Shown here one piece after another: positions 24,977 through 34,678 of a stretch of 64,000 nucleotides of DNA. Numbering within the stretch: position 1 is the first letter of the stretch; every line of letters begins with the position of its first letter. Under the pieces are notes generated by a model. It did not search any database, was not told the origin of the DNA, and was given only the letters and a program-made list of their open reading frames with translations. Origin of the DNA: Geminicoccaceae bacterium (GTDB lineage Bacteria > Pseudomonadota > Alphaproteobacteria > Geminicoccales > Geminicoccaceae); NCBI GenBank assembly GCA_028279345.1, contig JANQNY010000059.1, positions 1 through 64,000 on the forward strand, given 5' to 3'. Made by a program: the position numbers and the translations under genes.

Positions 24977-25204
24977 TTGAAGAAGGACATTCACCCGGAC
25001 TACCACGACATCACCGTGGTAATGACCGATGGCTCGACCTTCGAGACGCGCTCGACCTATGGAGAGCCCGGCGCGACGCTCACGCTCGACGTCGACCCGC
25101 GGTCGCACCCGGCGTGGACCGGCGGCGCGATGCAGGTGACTCAGCGGGGTCAGGTCGACAAGTTCAACAAGAAGTTCGCGAGCTTCCGGCGCAAGAAGGC
25201 CTGA
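24977..25204 (+). CDS. rpmE: 50S ribosomal protein L31
   Basis: A 75-residue L31 of the form without zinc cysteines. It reads [18 protein letters not shown], then RSHPAWTGG and [11 protein letters not shown], matching alphaproteobacterial L31. The start is a TTG at 24977 preceded by GAGGAG, since homologs begin with MK-x-DIHPDYH. It leads rpmE-rpmJ-fzlA-queG-SDR. Confidence 0.96.
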   Translation: MKKDIHPDYHDITVVMTDGSTFETRSTYGEPGATLTLDVDPRSHPAWTGGAMQVTQRGQVDKFNKKFASFRRKKA

Positions 25205-25208
25205 TCCG

Positions 25209-25334
25209 ATGAAGATTCGCAACTCACTGAAGAGCGCCAAGACGCGTCACAAGGATTGCCGGGTGATTAGGCGCAAGGGGCGGGTTTACGTCATCAACAA
25301 GACGAACCCGCGCTTCAAGGCGCGTCAGGGCTGA
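25209..25334 (+). CDS. rpmJ: 50S ribosomal protein L36
   Basis: A 41-residue basic protein starting 4 bases after rpm[18 protein letters not shown], then [21 protein letters not shown]. It is the alternative (C-minus) form, since only one of the usual zinc ligands is present. Pairing of C-minus L31 and L36 in one message suggests that both avoid zinc dependence. Confidence 0.95.
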   Translation: MKIRNSLKSAKTRHKDCRVIRRKGRVYVINKTNPRFKARQG

Positions 25335-25365
25335 ACGTGCCGGCGACGGTTCGGCGGCCGGCCGA

Positions 25366-26037
25366 ATGACGGCTCTCAAGCTCCACCACTTTCCGATCTG
25401 TCCGTTCTCGCGCAAGGTCAGGCTCGTCCTGGCCGAAAAGGCGTTGGACGTTACTCTCGAACCGCATGAGCCCTGGCGTCGCGACGAGCGTCTGATGGCG
25501 CTCAATCCTTGGGGCGAGGTGCCGGTGCTCGAGGTCGAGAACCATGTTCTCACGGAAAGCCTCGCCATCTGCGAGTTTCTGGAGGAGCGCTTTCCCGAGG
25601 TTCGGCTGGGTGGCGGCGACATTTGGGAGCGCGCCGAAGTGCGGCGTCTAGCGCTGCATTTCGACACCAAGTTCGCCCGCGAGGTCACCGATCTGATCTG
25701 GCGGCAGAAGCTCATCTACCGCCTCAAACGCTCGGGCACGGTGAACACGGCGGCGCTGCGTGCGGGTCAGGACAACATTCGCAATCACCTGGCGTTCGTC
25801 GGCCACTTGGTGCGCGAGCGGAACTGGCTCGCGGGCGACCATCTGAGCCTTGCCGACCTCGCTGGGGCGGCGCATCTCTCGGTGCTGGACTATCTGGGCG
25901 ACGTGCCCTGGGAAACCGACGCCGAGGCCAAGGAGTGGTATGCACGGATCAAGTCGCGACCGACCTTCCGTGCCTTGCTCGGTGACCGCATCCCGCAGCA
26001 GGCGGCAGCCCCCCACTACGCCGACCTCGACTTCTGA
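25366..26037 (+). CDS. fzlA: FtsZ-localized protein A (GST-fold)
   Basis: A 223-residue glutathione S-transferase-like protein. In Caulobacter, FzlA binds FtsZ filaments and is essential for constriction; it lacks normal GST activity. The N-terminal thioredoxin-like part ([20 protein letters not shown]) and the C-terminal end ([15 protein letters not shown] followed by PHYADLDF) match FzlA orthologs as I remember them. The neighbouring queG is the conserved alphaproteobacterial context. A general GST is the alternative. Confidence 0.82.
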   Translation: MTALKLHHFPICPFSRKVRLVLAEKALDVTLEPHEPWRRDERLMALNPWGEVPVLEVENHVLTESLAICEFLEERFPEVRLGGGDIWERAEVRRLALHFDTKFAREVTDLIWRQKLIYRLKRSGTVNTAALRAGQDNIRNHLAFVGHLVRERNWLAGDHLSLADLAGAAHLSVLDYLGDVPWETDAEAKEWYARIKSRPTFRALLGDRIPQQAAAPHYADLDF

Positions 26038-27157
26038 ACTCAAGGCGGCGCTCACCGACCGTGCACTGGCGCTCGGCTTTGCGGAGATCAGGGTCGGACC
26101 CGCGACGATGCCCGAGAAGCGCCAACGCGCTTTAGGACGCGCGATCGCCCAGGGCCATCACGGGACGATGACCTGGCTGGAGCGCACGCTCGCCCGCCGC
26201 CGGTCGCCTGAAGCGCTATGGCCGCAGGCGCGGAGCGCCATCAGTCTCTCCATGAACTACGGACCGGTGGGTGATCCGCTGGCCCGGCTGACCAACCGCG
26301 AATGCGGCATGATCTCGGCCTATGCGCAAGGCGACGACTACCACGATCTCGTCAAGGGCCGCCTCAAGCAGCTCGCGCAATGGCTCGGCGCGCGGACCGA
26401 CGCCGCGGTCAAGGTGTTCGTCGACACGGCTCCGCTCATGGAGAAGCCGCTCGCCCAACAAGCGGGCCTGGGGTGGCAAGGGAAGCATACCAACCTAGTC
26501 AGCCGGCGCCACGGCAGCTGGCTCTTTCTGGGCGTCATCCTGACCGATCTCCCACTGCCGCCCGACGCGCACGAGACGGACCATTGCGGCGGCTGCCGTC
26601 GCTGCCTCGACATCTGCCCGACGGACGCCTTCCCTGCGCCCTATCGGCTCGACGCCCGACGCTGCATCTCCTACCTGACAATCGAGCACGCTGGCCCCAT
26701 CCCGCTGGCTCTGCGTGCGCCGATGGGCAACCGCATCTACGGCTGCGATGACTGTCTCGCCGTGTGCCCGTGGAACAAGTTCGCGAGCGTCGCTACGGAG
26801 GCACGACTGCACGCGCGGGAGGAACTCGCCTCGCCGCCGCTCGACGACCTTGCCGACCTCGACGATCGGAGGTTTCGCGCGCTCTTCCGCAAATCGCCGG
26901 TCAAACGCATCGGCCGCGACCGCTTTGTCCGCAACGTTCTGATTGCTATCGGCAACAGCAGGGAACGACGCCTCGCGGCAACGGCCCGACGGCGGCTGGA
27001 CGACGCGAGCCCGCTGGTCCGGGGCGCCGCCGTTTGGGCGAGCGTTCAGCTATTCGAGCCAGCGGCCATGAGGCGTCTGGCGGCAGCCGCTCGCGAACGT
27101 GATGTCACAGTGCGGCGCGAATGGGCATTGGTGAACCGAGCGACGACCCCGCCATGA
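25982..27157 (+). CDS. queG: Epoxyqueuosine reductase QueG
   Basis: QueG reduces epoxyqueuosine to queuosine in tRNA, using cobalamin and two [4Fe-4S] clusters. The two ferredoxin-type clusters are visible in [16 protein letters not shown] and [13 protein letters not shown], and the cobalamin-domain segments LSMNYGP and [11 protein letters not shown] are present. A C-terminal HEAT-like repeat follows. The start is uncertain: the GTG at 25982 overlaps fzlA by 56 bases and gives 391 residues; no ATG precedes conserved sequence starting near [14 protein letters not shown]. Confidence 0.9.
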   Translation: MTASRSRRQPPTTPTSTSELKAALTDRALALGFAEIRVGPATMPEKRQRALGRAIAQGHHGTMTWLERTLARRRSPEALWPQARSAISLSMNYGPVGDPLARLTNRECGMISAYAQGDDYHDLVKGRLKQLAQWLGARTDAAVKVFVDTAPLMEKPLAQQAGLGWQGKHTNLVSRRHGSWLFLGVILTDLPLPPDAHETDHCGGCRRCLDICPTDAFPAPYRLDARRCISYLTIEHAGPIPLALRAPMGNRIYGCDDCLAVCPWNKFASVATEARLHAREELASPPLDDLADLDDRRFRALFRKSPVKRIGRDRFVRNVLIAIGNSRERRLAATARRRLDDASPLVRGAAVWASVQLFEPAAMRRLAAAARERDVTVRREWALVNRATTPP

Positions 27158-27993
27158 GCACCCTCCTCTGCTTCGGCCTAGGCTATTCGGCGCAGGTGCT
27201 CGCCCGGCGGCTGCGCGCCTCTGGCTGGACCGTCCGCGGCACGTCGCGCGAGCCCGAAACACGACACCTCGAAGGTATCGACATCGCAGCATTCGACGGG
27301 ACACGCCCGCTGCCCGACCGCATGTTCGACGGTGTCACGCACGTGCTGAGTTCCATTGCTCCGACCGCTGAAGGCGATCCGGTTCTGACCGTCGAGGGCG
27401 ACCGGCTCAGCACGCTTCCGCACGTCGCGTGGGCCGGCTATCTGAGCAGCACGGGGGTCTATGGTGACCGAGGCGGCGCTTGGGTCGACGAGACCAGCTC
27501 GCTCGAGCCCTCGAGCGAACGCGGCAAGCGCCGGGTCGACGCCGAACGCGTCTGGCTCGCAAGCGGCTTGCCCGCGCATGTGTTCCGTCTTGCCGGCATT
27601 TACGGCCCGGGCCGCAGCGCCGTCGACCAGCTGCGCGCCGGAAGTGCACGGCGGATCGTCAAGCAGGGGCAGGTCTTTTCGCGCATCCACGTCGAGGACA
27701 TCGCGACAGTGCTGGAAGCCTCGATCGCGCGCCCGCGGGCTGGCGCCGTCTACAATGTGTGCGACGACGAGCCGGCGCCGCCGCAGGACGTCGTGGCGTT
27801 CGCGGCGCGACAGTTGGGCCTGCCGGTGCCGCCCGACCTGCCCTACGCGAGCACCGAGTTGTCGCCGATGGCCCGCAGCTTCTACGCCGACAACCGCCGC
27901 GTCCGGAACGACCTGATGAAGCGCGAGCTCGACGTCGCGCTAGGGTTTCCCACCTATCGCGAAGGCATGAGGTCGCTCGTCGACGCCGGCTGA
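27154..27993 (+). CDS. SDR-type NAD-dependent epimerase/reductase (YeeZ-like)
   Basis: A 279-residue extended short-chain dehydrogenase. The Rossmann loop is [15 protein letters not shown], and the SSTGVYGD and GIYGPGRS segments match the YeeZ/epimerase group, but the classical YxxxK is replaced (no Tyr four residues before a Lys at the expected place). It overlaps queG by 4 bases (ATGA). The substrate is unknown. Confidence 0.85.
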   Translation: MSTLLCFGLGYSAQVLARRLRASGWTVRGTSREPETRHLEGIDIAAFDGTRPLPDRMFDGVTHVLSSIAPTAEGDPVLTVEGDRLSTLPHVAWAGYLSSTGVYGDRGGAWVDETSSLEPSSERGKRRVDAERVWLASGLPAHVFRLAGIYGPGRSAVDQLRAGSARRIVKQGQVFSRIHVEDIATVLEASIARPRAGAVYNVCDDEPAPPQDVVAFAARQLGLPVPPDLPYASTELSPMARSFYADNRRVRNDLMKRELDVALGFPTYREGMRSLVDAG

Positions 27994-28245
27994 CGGCGTT
28001 CGTCGCCGCCAATCGGGTACACCATCGGTGGTTGTGCTTGCGGCGAGAGCATCGACAAAAGACCCTACGTATTGGCGTACCTCTCTAACCGGTATGTGCG
28101 ACTGCACGCCGCACATAGGTGTCAGTATCGTAGGGCTTTATCACGGTCTCGTACCATGTCGACGCATGGTGCTCGGGCCCATGGCTTCGGTCGGCGAGCA
28201 ACGCGCGAGAACGGCGCCCGCCGCAACCAAGACGCGAGATTTGCG

Positions 28246-29778
28246 ATGCAAGCTAGGACTTGGACACTCGTCCTAATCGGCCTTTTTCTCTCCGCCTGCG
28301 CGCAGCAGCAAGGGCCCGCGATCGACCAGACCACGCTGGCTTCGGTCGATCCCTCGGCGACGCCCGCGGCGGCTCTGGCAAGCCCCCTGAGGCAGACCTT
28401 GCCGCCAGCGCTCGCCGAAGCGAACGGCACCGAGGCAGCAGCGCTCGAAGCCTTCTATCGGGGCCGCGGCTTCGCTCCGATCTGGTATGATGGCGGCCCC
28501 TACGACGTGACGCGCGACCGCATCCTAGCGACGCTCGCTGACGCCGACCTCGCACCAGCGCCACTCGCGCCGAACGCCGATACGGCTGCACGCGCGCGCC
28601 ACGAGATCGCGCTGAGCCAGGCTGCGTTGCGCTTCGACGCGGCACCCCCAATCGGGGCCGAGCGCGGGCCCACCGCCCTGCTGGACGCCCTGGCCGACGC
28701 GGTAGAGGCTTCACAGCCGGCGCGCCAACCCGCGCCCTTTGCCGGCCAGCCGTTCGGGATCGAGCGCTATAGCGCGATCGTGGCCGCGGGCGGCTGGCCC
28801 ACCGTACCGGGCGGTGGTTCGCTCGAACCAGGCGCCACCAGCCCCCGCGTGCCCCTGTTGCGCGAGCGGCTTCAGGCCAGCGGCGACTATGTGGGGGTGG
28901 CGAGCCCCGACACGGTGTACGACGCCGCGCTGGTGGACGCGGTGAAGAGCTTTCAGGTGCGCCATGGTCTCACCGCGGACGGCGTCGTTGGCCCCGCGAC
29001 CTCACGGGCGCTCAACGTCTCGGCGAGCGAGCGTCTGGCACAACTCCAGCGCGCCGCCGCGCGGCTAGACGGGCTGCAAGCACAGCTGGGCGAGCGCTAC
29101 GTGCTCGTGAACCTCCCCGCCTACGAACTCCGCTATGTGCGCGGCGGCGAGGTGCGCCACCAGGCGGACGTCATCATCGGCAGCAAGAAGCACCAGACGG
29201 TCGAGTTTTCGGACGCCATCGACCACCTCGTTTTCAATCCCTACTGGAACGTTCCATCCAGCATCGCCCGCAACGAGCTCATCCACGATCTGCGCGCCGA
29301 CGCTTCGAACATGAAGGCGCGCGGTTTCCGGGTAGTCGACGCCAGCGGGGCGTCGATGTCCCCAACGGCGGTCGACTGGCATGCGGTGTCGGCCAGCTCC
29401 ATGCCCTACCGCATCCGGCAGGGCCCCGGGTCCGGCAACGCACTCGGTCGGGTGAAGTTCATGTTTCCGAATCGGCACGCGATCTACTTGCACGACACGC
29501 CGAGCAAGTCGCTGTTCAATCGCTCGATGCGAGCGCTCAGTCACGGGTGCATCCGTGTTCAGGACCCGATGGCGCTTGCAGAGCGCCTCCTCGAGGTTGA
29601 TGGGGTCGACCGCGGCACCATCGACAACTATGTCGCTAGGGGCAGCAATCGCCGGGTCAATTTGGTCAACCCGGTGCCAGTGCACCTTGTCTACATCACC
29701 GCCTGGGTGGAGCCGGACGGCACGGTGAACTTCCGCGAGGACGTCTACGGCCGCGACCACCGGGTCCCTGGGGCCTGA
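28246..29778 (+). CDS. Murein L,D-transpeptidase lipoprotein (YcbB-like)
   Basis: A 510-residue protein that probably forms 3-3 cross-links in peptidoglycan or anchors envelope proteins. It starts with a lipoprotein signal peptide (LVLIGLFLSAC, lipobox LSAC). A scaffold domain (AFYRGRGFAPIWYDGG) and a peptidoglycan-binding domain (VKSFQVRHGLTADGVVGP) precede the YkuD catalytic domain with the active-site SHGCIRV (Cys near residue 435). The frame is open upstream; the ATG at 28246 is chosen because of the signal peptide. Confidence 0.9.
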   Translation: MQARTWTLVLIGLFLSACAQQQGPAIDQTTLASVDPSATPAAALASPLRQTLPPALAEANGTEAAALEAFYRGRGFAPIWYDGGPYDVTRDRILATLADADLAPAPLAPNADTAARARHEIALSQAALRFDAAPPIGAERGPTALLDALADAVEASQPARQPAPFAGQPFGIERYSAIVAAGGWPTVPGGGSLEPGATSPRVPLLRERLQASGDYVGVASPDTVYDAALVDAVKSFQVRHGLTADGVVGPATSRALNVSASERLAQLQRAAARLDGLQAQLGERYVLVNLPAYELRYVRGGEVRHQADVIIGSKKHQTVEFSDAIDHLVFNPYWNVPSSIARNELIHDLRADASNMKARGFRVVDASGASMSPTAVDWHAVSASSMPYRIRQGPGSGNALGRVKFMFPNRHAIYLHDTPSKSLFNRSMRALSHGCIRVQDPMALAERLLEVDGVDRGTIDNYVARGSNRRVNLVNPVPVHLVYITAWVEPDGTVNFREDVYGRDHRVPGA

Positions 29779-29808
29779 GGGAGAGCGGGCCGTTCGCCCG
29801 CCCCTCCC
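29779..29808 (+). terminator. Hairpin after the L,D-transpeptidase gene
   Basis: A stem of GGGAG and GCGGGC pairing with GCCCGC and CTCCC, with a small internal loop and a CGTTC loop, begins right after the stop codon. The following sequence has only a short T-run, so efficiency is unclear. Confidence 0.5.
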
Positions 29809-29841
29809 GCAAGCTTTCGCACATTGCGCTCCACGTCGCTT

Positions 29842-29863
29842 TTGCTACGGGTGTTCGTAGCAA
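29842..29863. promoter_or_regulatory. Perfect 8-bp inverted repeat upstream of the TRAP operon
   Basis: TTGCTACG and CGTAGCAA flank a 6-base spacer, 43 bases before the TRAP binding-protein start. A 22-bp palindrome in this place could be an operator for a dimeric repressor or activator, or an RNA hairpin. No regulator gene is adjacent. Confidence 0.5.
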
Positions 29864-29905
29864 GGTGAGCCATCAACGAGCTCGCCTGTATTCAGGGAGC
29901 GTGAA

Positions 29906-30946
29906 ATGAAGGTACGTCTTTCGTTGGCCGCGGTCAGCGCGATTGCCCTATCCATAGCGCTCGACAGCGCCGCTGCGGACACGGTCCGCATGGACCTGCA
30001 AGGGGGCTACGGCTCCAATGTCGGCTTGCTCGGGCCGACCCAACTGCACCTTGTCGACACGGTCAACAAGATCTCCGGCGGCACGCTGAAGGTTAGGTTC
30101 CACGAGCCCAACTCGTTCGTGCCGAACCTGCAGTCCCTCGACGCCGTCGCCAACAACTCGCTCGACGCCGCCTGGACGTCGCCGGGCTACTGGACCGGCA
30201 AGGACGTCGCCTTCGCGCTCGTCGGTGCCGTGCCCTTCGGCCCGGCGGCCGGCGAGTACATCGCCTGGATGAAGTTCGGTGGTGGCCGGGAGCTGTGGGA
30301 CGAGCTCTATGGCAGCTACGGCGTCAAGGCCATCCCCTGCGGCATCATTCCGCCAGAGAGTTCCGGCTGGTTCCGCGAGCCGATCGAGAATGTCGAGGAT
30401 CTCGAGGGCATCAAAATGCGCTTCTACGGCCTCGGCGCCGAAGTGATGGAGAAGCTCGGAGTCTCGACACAGCTGATCGGTGGTGGCGAGATCTTTCAGG
30501 CGCTGCAGTTGGGGACGATCGACGCCACTGAATTCTCGATGCCCGTGATGGACCTGTCCTACGGTTTCTACCAGATCGCCAAACACAACTACTTCCCAGG
30601 CTGGCACCAGCAATCGACCATGAACGACCTGCTGATCTCGCAGGCGAAGTGGGACGAAATGGACGAGACCCAGCGCGCGATTTGGGAGACCGCCTGTGAC
30701 GCCACGATGATGTGGCAGTTCGCCAATGGCGAATCGATGCAGGGTGCCGCGATGCGCGAGCTCGAAGAGAAGGGCGTGACCTTCCACATGTGGCCGGACG
30801 AGATCCTCACCGAGATGGAAGTCGCCTGGGCGGAGGTCGTGGAAGAGAAGAAGGCCGAAAGCGAGATGTTCGCGAAGATTTGGGACTCGTTGGCAGCCTT
30901 CCGCGACGAGTACGAGCCCTGGAAGCAGATGGGTTACTTGAACTAG
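29906..30946 (+). CDS. TRAP transporter periplasmic substrate-binding protein (DctP/TakP type)
   Basis: A 346-residue protein with a Sec signal peptide (cleavage near SAAA-DT, residue 25). It belongs to the TRAP family solute-binding proteins of the TakP type, with KMRFYGLGAEVMEKLG and GGGEIFQALQLGTIDATEFS, in which an Arg and an Asp/Glu region bind carboxylates such as 2-oxoacids or lactate. That ligand is inference. A GGGAG lies before the ATG. dctQ and dctM follow. Confidence 0.93.
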   Translation: MKVRLSLAAVSAIALSIALDSAAADTVRMDLQGGYGSNVGLLGPTQLHLVDTVNKISGGTLKVRFHEPNSFVPNLQSLDAVANNSLDAAWTSPGYWTGKDVAFALVGAVPFGPAAGEYIAWMKFGGGRELWDELYGSYGVKAIPCGIIPPESSGWFREPIENVEDLEGIKMRFYGLGAEVMEKLGVSTQLIGGGEIFQALQLGTIDATEFSMPVMDLSYGFYQIAKHNYFPGWHQQSTMNDLLISQAKWDEMDETQRAIWETACDATMMWQFANGESMQGAAMRELEEKGVTFHMWPDEILTEMEVAWAEVVEEKKAESEMFAKIWDSLAAFRDEYEPWKQMGYLN

Positions 30947-30948
30947 GT

Positions 30949-30995
30949 CGAACGGAGGCGGCGTCTTGGCGGCGCCGCCTCGCCTGTCCGTTTCG
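30949..30995 (+). promoter_or_regulatory. Intercistronic hairpin between binding protein and permease genes
   Basis: AGGCGGCG (30956-30963) pairs perfectly with CGCCGCCT (30973-30980), and flanking CGAACGG pairs imperfectly with CCGTTTCG. Such stems after binding-protein genes commonly protect the 3' end and raise binding-protein expression over the permease. That role is inferred. Confidence 0.6.
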
Positions 30996-31051
30996 TTGCG
31001 CGGCGACCATGGTGGTCGCGACTAGCCGCAGCCACGCCCACGGGTCGTCGC

Positions 31052-31615
31052 ATGCATCATCTTCGCGCCATCAGCGCCGCGATCGACACCCTCTTGTCCC
31101 GCGTTGCATACGGCACCGGCTGGCTGTTCCTCGCCGCGGTGCTCGTCATTTGCTTCGATGTGATCTCGCGCAAGCTCGGCTATCAACTGCCCTATTTCAC
31201 GTCGACACGTCTGCAAGAACTGCAGTGGCACCTGACCTCGACGCTGTTCCTCGCTTGGTTGGCGTTCGGCGTCATCAAGAACACGCACGTTCGCATTGAC
31301 GTGTTCACGATGGCGCTACCGCAGCGGCGGAAAGACTGGATCGACCTCTTCGGTGTACTCGTCTTCGCGCTGCCGATGTGCCTAGTCGTCGTGCCCTATG
31401 CGTGGATCTACGCTTTCGTCTCTTGGCAGCAGCTGGAGAGCTCGGACGCGCCCAACGGCCTGCCGGCACGCTACATCATCAAGACGATCGCAGCTTGCGG
31501 CCTCACCCTGCTGCTCTTGTCGGCCGTCTCGCTGCTCTGCCGGCGCCTGGTCGATCTGTTCGGTCCACCCGACTGGCACTCGAACGCCAAACGCGACGAA
31601 GCCGTCGAACTATGA
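31052..31615 (+). CDS. TRAP transporter small permease (DctQ type)
   Basis: A 187-residue inner-membrane protein with four hydrophobic helices, consistent with the small TRAP subunit. Features include an early helix (VAYGTGWLFLAAVLVICFDV), a helix around SSTLFLAWLAFG and the WIDLFGVLVFALPM helix. Its stop overlaps the start of the large permease (ATGA). It works with DctM and the periplasmic protein in sodium-driven import. Confidence 0.92.
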   Translation: MHHLRAISAAIDTLLSRVAYGTGWLFLAAVLVICFDVISRKLGYQLPYFTSTRLQELQWHLTSTLFLAWLAFGVIKNTHVRIDVFTMALPQRRKDWIDLFGVLVFALPMCLVVVPYAWIYAFVSWQQLESSDAPNGLPARYIIKTIAACGLTLLLLSAVSLLCRRLVDLFGPPDWHSNAKRDEAVEL

Positions 31616-32997
31616 GTGTCGACTGGCTTATCGATCACCTCGCGATCCTCATGTTCTTCGCGCTGATCTTCTGCCTCTTCATCGGATTTCCGGTTGGCTT
31701 CACGGTCGGCGGCGTGGCCGTCCTCTTCGGCTTCCTAGGCGCTTACTTCGACGTCTTCAGCATGGCGCGCTGGGGCGTGATAATGCCGCGCATCTACGGC
31801 GGGGTCGTCACCAGCCAAGTGTTGATGGCGATCCCCATGTTCATCTTCATGGGGGTCATCCTCGAACGCAGTCGTGTCGCCGAGGACCTTCTAAAGACGC
31901 TCCAGGTGCTGCTGCGACGCGTGCCAGGCGGGCTCGCCATGTCGGTGGCCGCAATGGGCACGATCATGGCTGCCACCACCGGCATCGTCGGCGCCTCGGT
32001 GATCATGCTGACGCTCATGGCGCTGCCGACGATGCTCGAGCGTAACTACTCGAAAGAGTTGGCGACGGGGACGATCGCCGCCTCGGGCACGCTCGGCATC
32101 CTCATCCCACCGTCGATCATGCTCGTCATCCTGGGCGACCTGGTGCAGGTGCCGGTCGGCACGCTGTTCGCTGCTGCCGTGTTCCCGGGCCTGCTCTTGT
32201 CGATGCTCTACCTCACCTATATCGGCGTCTTCGCACGCCTCGTGCCCACGGCGGCGCCGCCATTGCCGGACGCGTTCGCGCCGGAGAGCCAGAGAGCCCT
32301 CTTGTTCATGGTTCTCAAGAGCCTGGTTCCGCCGGTGGTGCTCATCGGCGTCGTGCTCGGCTCGATCTTCGGTGGGCTCGCCACCCCCACGGAGGCCTCC
32401 GGCGTGGGTTGTGCCGGGGCATTGTTGTTGGCCGCTGCCTATCGTCGCCTCGACAGCAAGATGCTGGGTGACGTGATCTACCAGGCGGGCCTAACCAACG
32501 CCCTCGTCTTCTTCATCATCGTCGGCGCCACGCTCTTCGCCTACGTCTTTCGCGCGCTCGGCGGCGACTACATCGTCGAAGAAATCCTCGTTGCATCTGG
32601 GATCGACACCGCGTGGGAAGTGTTGATCTTTGTCATGATCCTGGTTTTCATCATGGGATTCTTCTTTGATTTCATCGAGATTTGTCTGATTGTTATTCCC
32701 ATCTTCTATCCGATCCTGATCACGCTCGACTTCACCGAACATGTCGGCCCCGCGTTCTGGGCGATGCCCTGGGCGACGATCCTGATCGCGGTTAACCTGC
32801 AGACGTCTTTCCTGACCCCGCCCTTTGGCTTCTCACTGTTCTACATGAAAGGTGTGGTGCCGCCGGAGGTGCGGATGCAGCACATCTATCGCGGTATCAT
32901 CCCGTTCGTGATGCTGCAGCTCACCGCGGTCGGCCTGGTGATGGCATTTCCGCAGATCGCGCTGTGGCTGCCGCAGGCGACCGGATTCCTGGATTGA
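31612..32997 (+). CDS. TRAP transporter large permease (DctM type)
   Basis: A 461-residue polytopic inner-membrane protein with about a dozen hydrophobic helices, the transport subunit of the TRAP system. Family motifs include FIGFPVGFTVGGVAVLFGF, AIPMFIFMG, the GTIAASGTLGILIPPS loop and LTPPFGFSLFYMKGV. The ATG at 31612 is chosen since it overlaps the dctQ stop; an upstream open frame reads through dctQ. A ribokinase follows 15 bases later. Confidence 0.94.
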   Translation: MSVDWLIDHLAILMFFALIFCLFIGFPVGFTVGGVAVLFGFLGAYFDVFSMARWGVIMPRIYGGVVTSQVLMAIPMFIFMGVILERSRVAEDLLKTLQVLLRRVPGGLAMSVAAMGTIMAATTGIVGASVIMLTLMALPTMLERNYSKELATGTIAASGTLGILIPPSIMLVILGDLVQVPVGTLFAAAVFPGLLLSMLYLTYIGVFARLVPTAAPPLPDAFAPESQRALLFMVLKSLVPPVVLIGVVLGSIFGGLATPTEASGVGCAGALLLAAAYRRLDSKMLGDVIYQAGLTNALVFFIIVGATLFAYVFRALGGDYIVEEILVASGIDTAWEVLIFVMILVFIMGFFFDFIEICLIVIPIFYPILITLDFTEHVGPAFWAMPWATILIAVNLQTSFLTPPFGFSLFYMKGVVPPEVRMQHIYRGIIPFVMLQLTAVGLVMAFPQIALWLPQATGFLD

Positions 32998-33012
32998 GGG
33001 AGGGCCTTCGCG

Positions 33013-33939
33013 TTGACCGCGATCGCGATCCTTGGCGTGTTCAACGCCGACACCACCTACCGAACGCGGCGCCTGCCACAGATGGGTGAGACCGTGATGG
33101 GCCAGGCCTTCACGCTCGGCCCCGGCGGCAAGGGCTCGAACCAGGCCGTCGCCTGCAGCAGGCTTGGCGCCTCCGTCACCTTCATCTCCAAGGTCGGTCG
33201 AGACCCCTTTGCCGACCTCGCCTTCGCGCTCTGGAGTGAGGCCGGGGTGACGCCCTTTGTCCAACGCGATGCCACACGGCCGACCGGTGCCGCGTGCATC
33301 CTTGTCGACGACGCTAGTGGCGACAACGCCATCATCGTCTGTCCCGGCGCCGCGGGTGCCTTGGATGCGGCCGACGTCGACGCCGCTGCCTCCGTCATCC
33401 GCGCCGCGCGCGTGTTCGTCGCCCAGCTCGAGCAACCCGTCGCCGCGGCTGTGCGCGGGCTCGAAATCGCTCGTGCCGCCGGGGTGCGGACGATCCTCAA
33501 CCCCGCCCCCGCCTGCTCGCTCCATGACGCCGTCCTGGAGCTGGTCGATCTCTCGACCCCAAATGCCGCCGAAGCCGCCGCCCTCACCGGCATTGAGGTC
33601 ACCGACCCCGCGAGCGCCGAAGTCGCCGCTCGAAGGCTGCTCGCGCGCGGCGTAGGTATCGTCGTGGTCACGCTCGGCGCCCACGGTGCCCTCTTGGTCG
33701 AGCCAGAACGCACCACGCACGTGCCGGCGGTCGTTGCCGGCCCGGTCGTCGAGACCACAGGTGCGGGTGACGCGTTCAACGGGGGCCTCGCCGTAGCGCT
33801 CGCCGAGGGCATGTCGCTCCAAACCGGCATTCGTTTCGCGAACGCCGTCGCGAGCATCGCGGTCACCCGCGCCGGTGCTGCGACCTCGCTGCCGCTGCGA
33901 TCGGAAGTTGACGCCGTGCTCGGCCTTGAAGCGCCATAG
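33013..33939 (+). CDS. rbsK: Ribokinase (PfkB family)
   Basis: A 308-residue PfkB-family kinase. It shows the ribokinase GPGGKGSNQAVA motif near residue 37, NPAPA, and the C-terminal ATP/substrate motif TTGAGDAFNGGLA with the catalytic Asp. A TTG at 33013 with an upstream GGAGGG is the start. It phosphorylates ribose or another nucleoside-derived sugar. It lies 15 bases after the TRAP large permease, so its substrate and that transporter may be connected. Confidence 0.88.
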   Translation: MTAIAILGVFNADTTYRTRRLPQMGETVMGQAFTLGPGGKGSNQAVACSRLGASVTFISKVGRDPFADLAFALWSEAGVTPFVQRDATRPTGAACILVDDASGDNAIIVCPGAAGALDAADVDAAASVIRAARVFVAQLEQPVAAAVRGLEIARAAGVRTILNPAPACSLHDAVLELVDLSTPNAAEAAALTGIEVTDPASAEVAARRLLARGVGIVVVTLGAHGALLVEPERTTHVPAVVAGPVVETTGAGDAFNGGLAVALAEGMSLQTGIRFANAVASIAVTRAGAATSLPLRSEVDAVLGLEAP

Positions 33940-34051
33940 ACGCGCAGGTTCCTTTGCCGCAGCTCTTGCGATCGCGTGGGTGAGACGGTGCGTCGCAGCG
34001 CGCCACCGTCCAGGCGAGCGCACCTGAGGCGTGGATGGCGGAGGTGCACGG

Positions 34052-34666
34052 ATGCAGGCGCTAGGTAGGCTTCGGCTGGTGCTTTGGTTGGCAGTTGCTG
34101 CCCTGGTGGTCGTGGTGGCGGCTACCGTCGGCTACCGCCAATTCGACCGGACGACGACCGCGAGTGCGGACGGATCGGCGCTTGTCGGCGGGCCGTTCAC
34201 GCTCATCGACGGCGACGGCAACGAGGTCACCGACGCTGATCTTCGAGGCGAGCCGTTCGCGGTCTTCTTTGGCTTCACACACTGTCCGGATGTCTGTCCA
34301 ACCTCCCTCTTCGAGTTGAGTGCCTGGATCGAGGCCCTGGGCGCCGACGCGGAGCGCATGCGCTTCGCCTTCGTCTCGGTCGATCCCGAGCGCGACACGC
34401 CCGAGCGGATGAAGCTCTATGTTGGTTCGTTCAGCGACCGCATCCTGCCCCTGACGGGCAGCCCCGAGCAGGTTCAGCAGGCGATCGACGCCTATCGCGT
34501 CTATGCGCGCAAGGTGCCGCTCGAAGGCGGCGATTACACGATGGACCATAGCGCGTTCGTCTATCTGATGGACGCAAACGGCGCCTATCACAGTCATATC
34601 ACCTACGGCGAAGCGCCTGACCTCGCGGTCGGTAAGTTGCAGGAGCTAATTGGCACCGCGTCTTGA
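34052..34666 (+). CDS. SCO1/SenC family copper chaperone
   Basis: A 204-residue membrane-anchored thioredoxin-fold protein. One transmembrane helix (LRLVLWLAVAALVVVVAATV) precedes a periplasmic domain with the copper ligands CPDVCP and the distal His in MDHSAF. Such proteins deliver copper to the CuA site of cytochrome oxidase. The ATG at 34052 is preferred over a GTG at 34031 because of the GGAGG in front of it. No oxidase genes are adjacent. Confidence 0.9.
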   Translation: MQALGRLRLVLWLAVAALVVVVAATVGYRQFDRTTTASADGSALVGGPFTLIDGDGNEVTDADLRGEPFAVFFGFTHCPDVCPTSLFELSAWIEALGADAERMRFAFVSVDPERDTPERMKLYVGSFSDRILPLTGSPEQVQQAIDAYRVYARKVPLEGGDYTMDHSAFVYLMDANGAYHSHITYGEAPDLAVGKLQELIGTAS

Positions 34667-34678
34667 GGCTGAGCCGCC

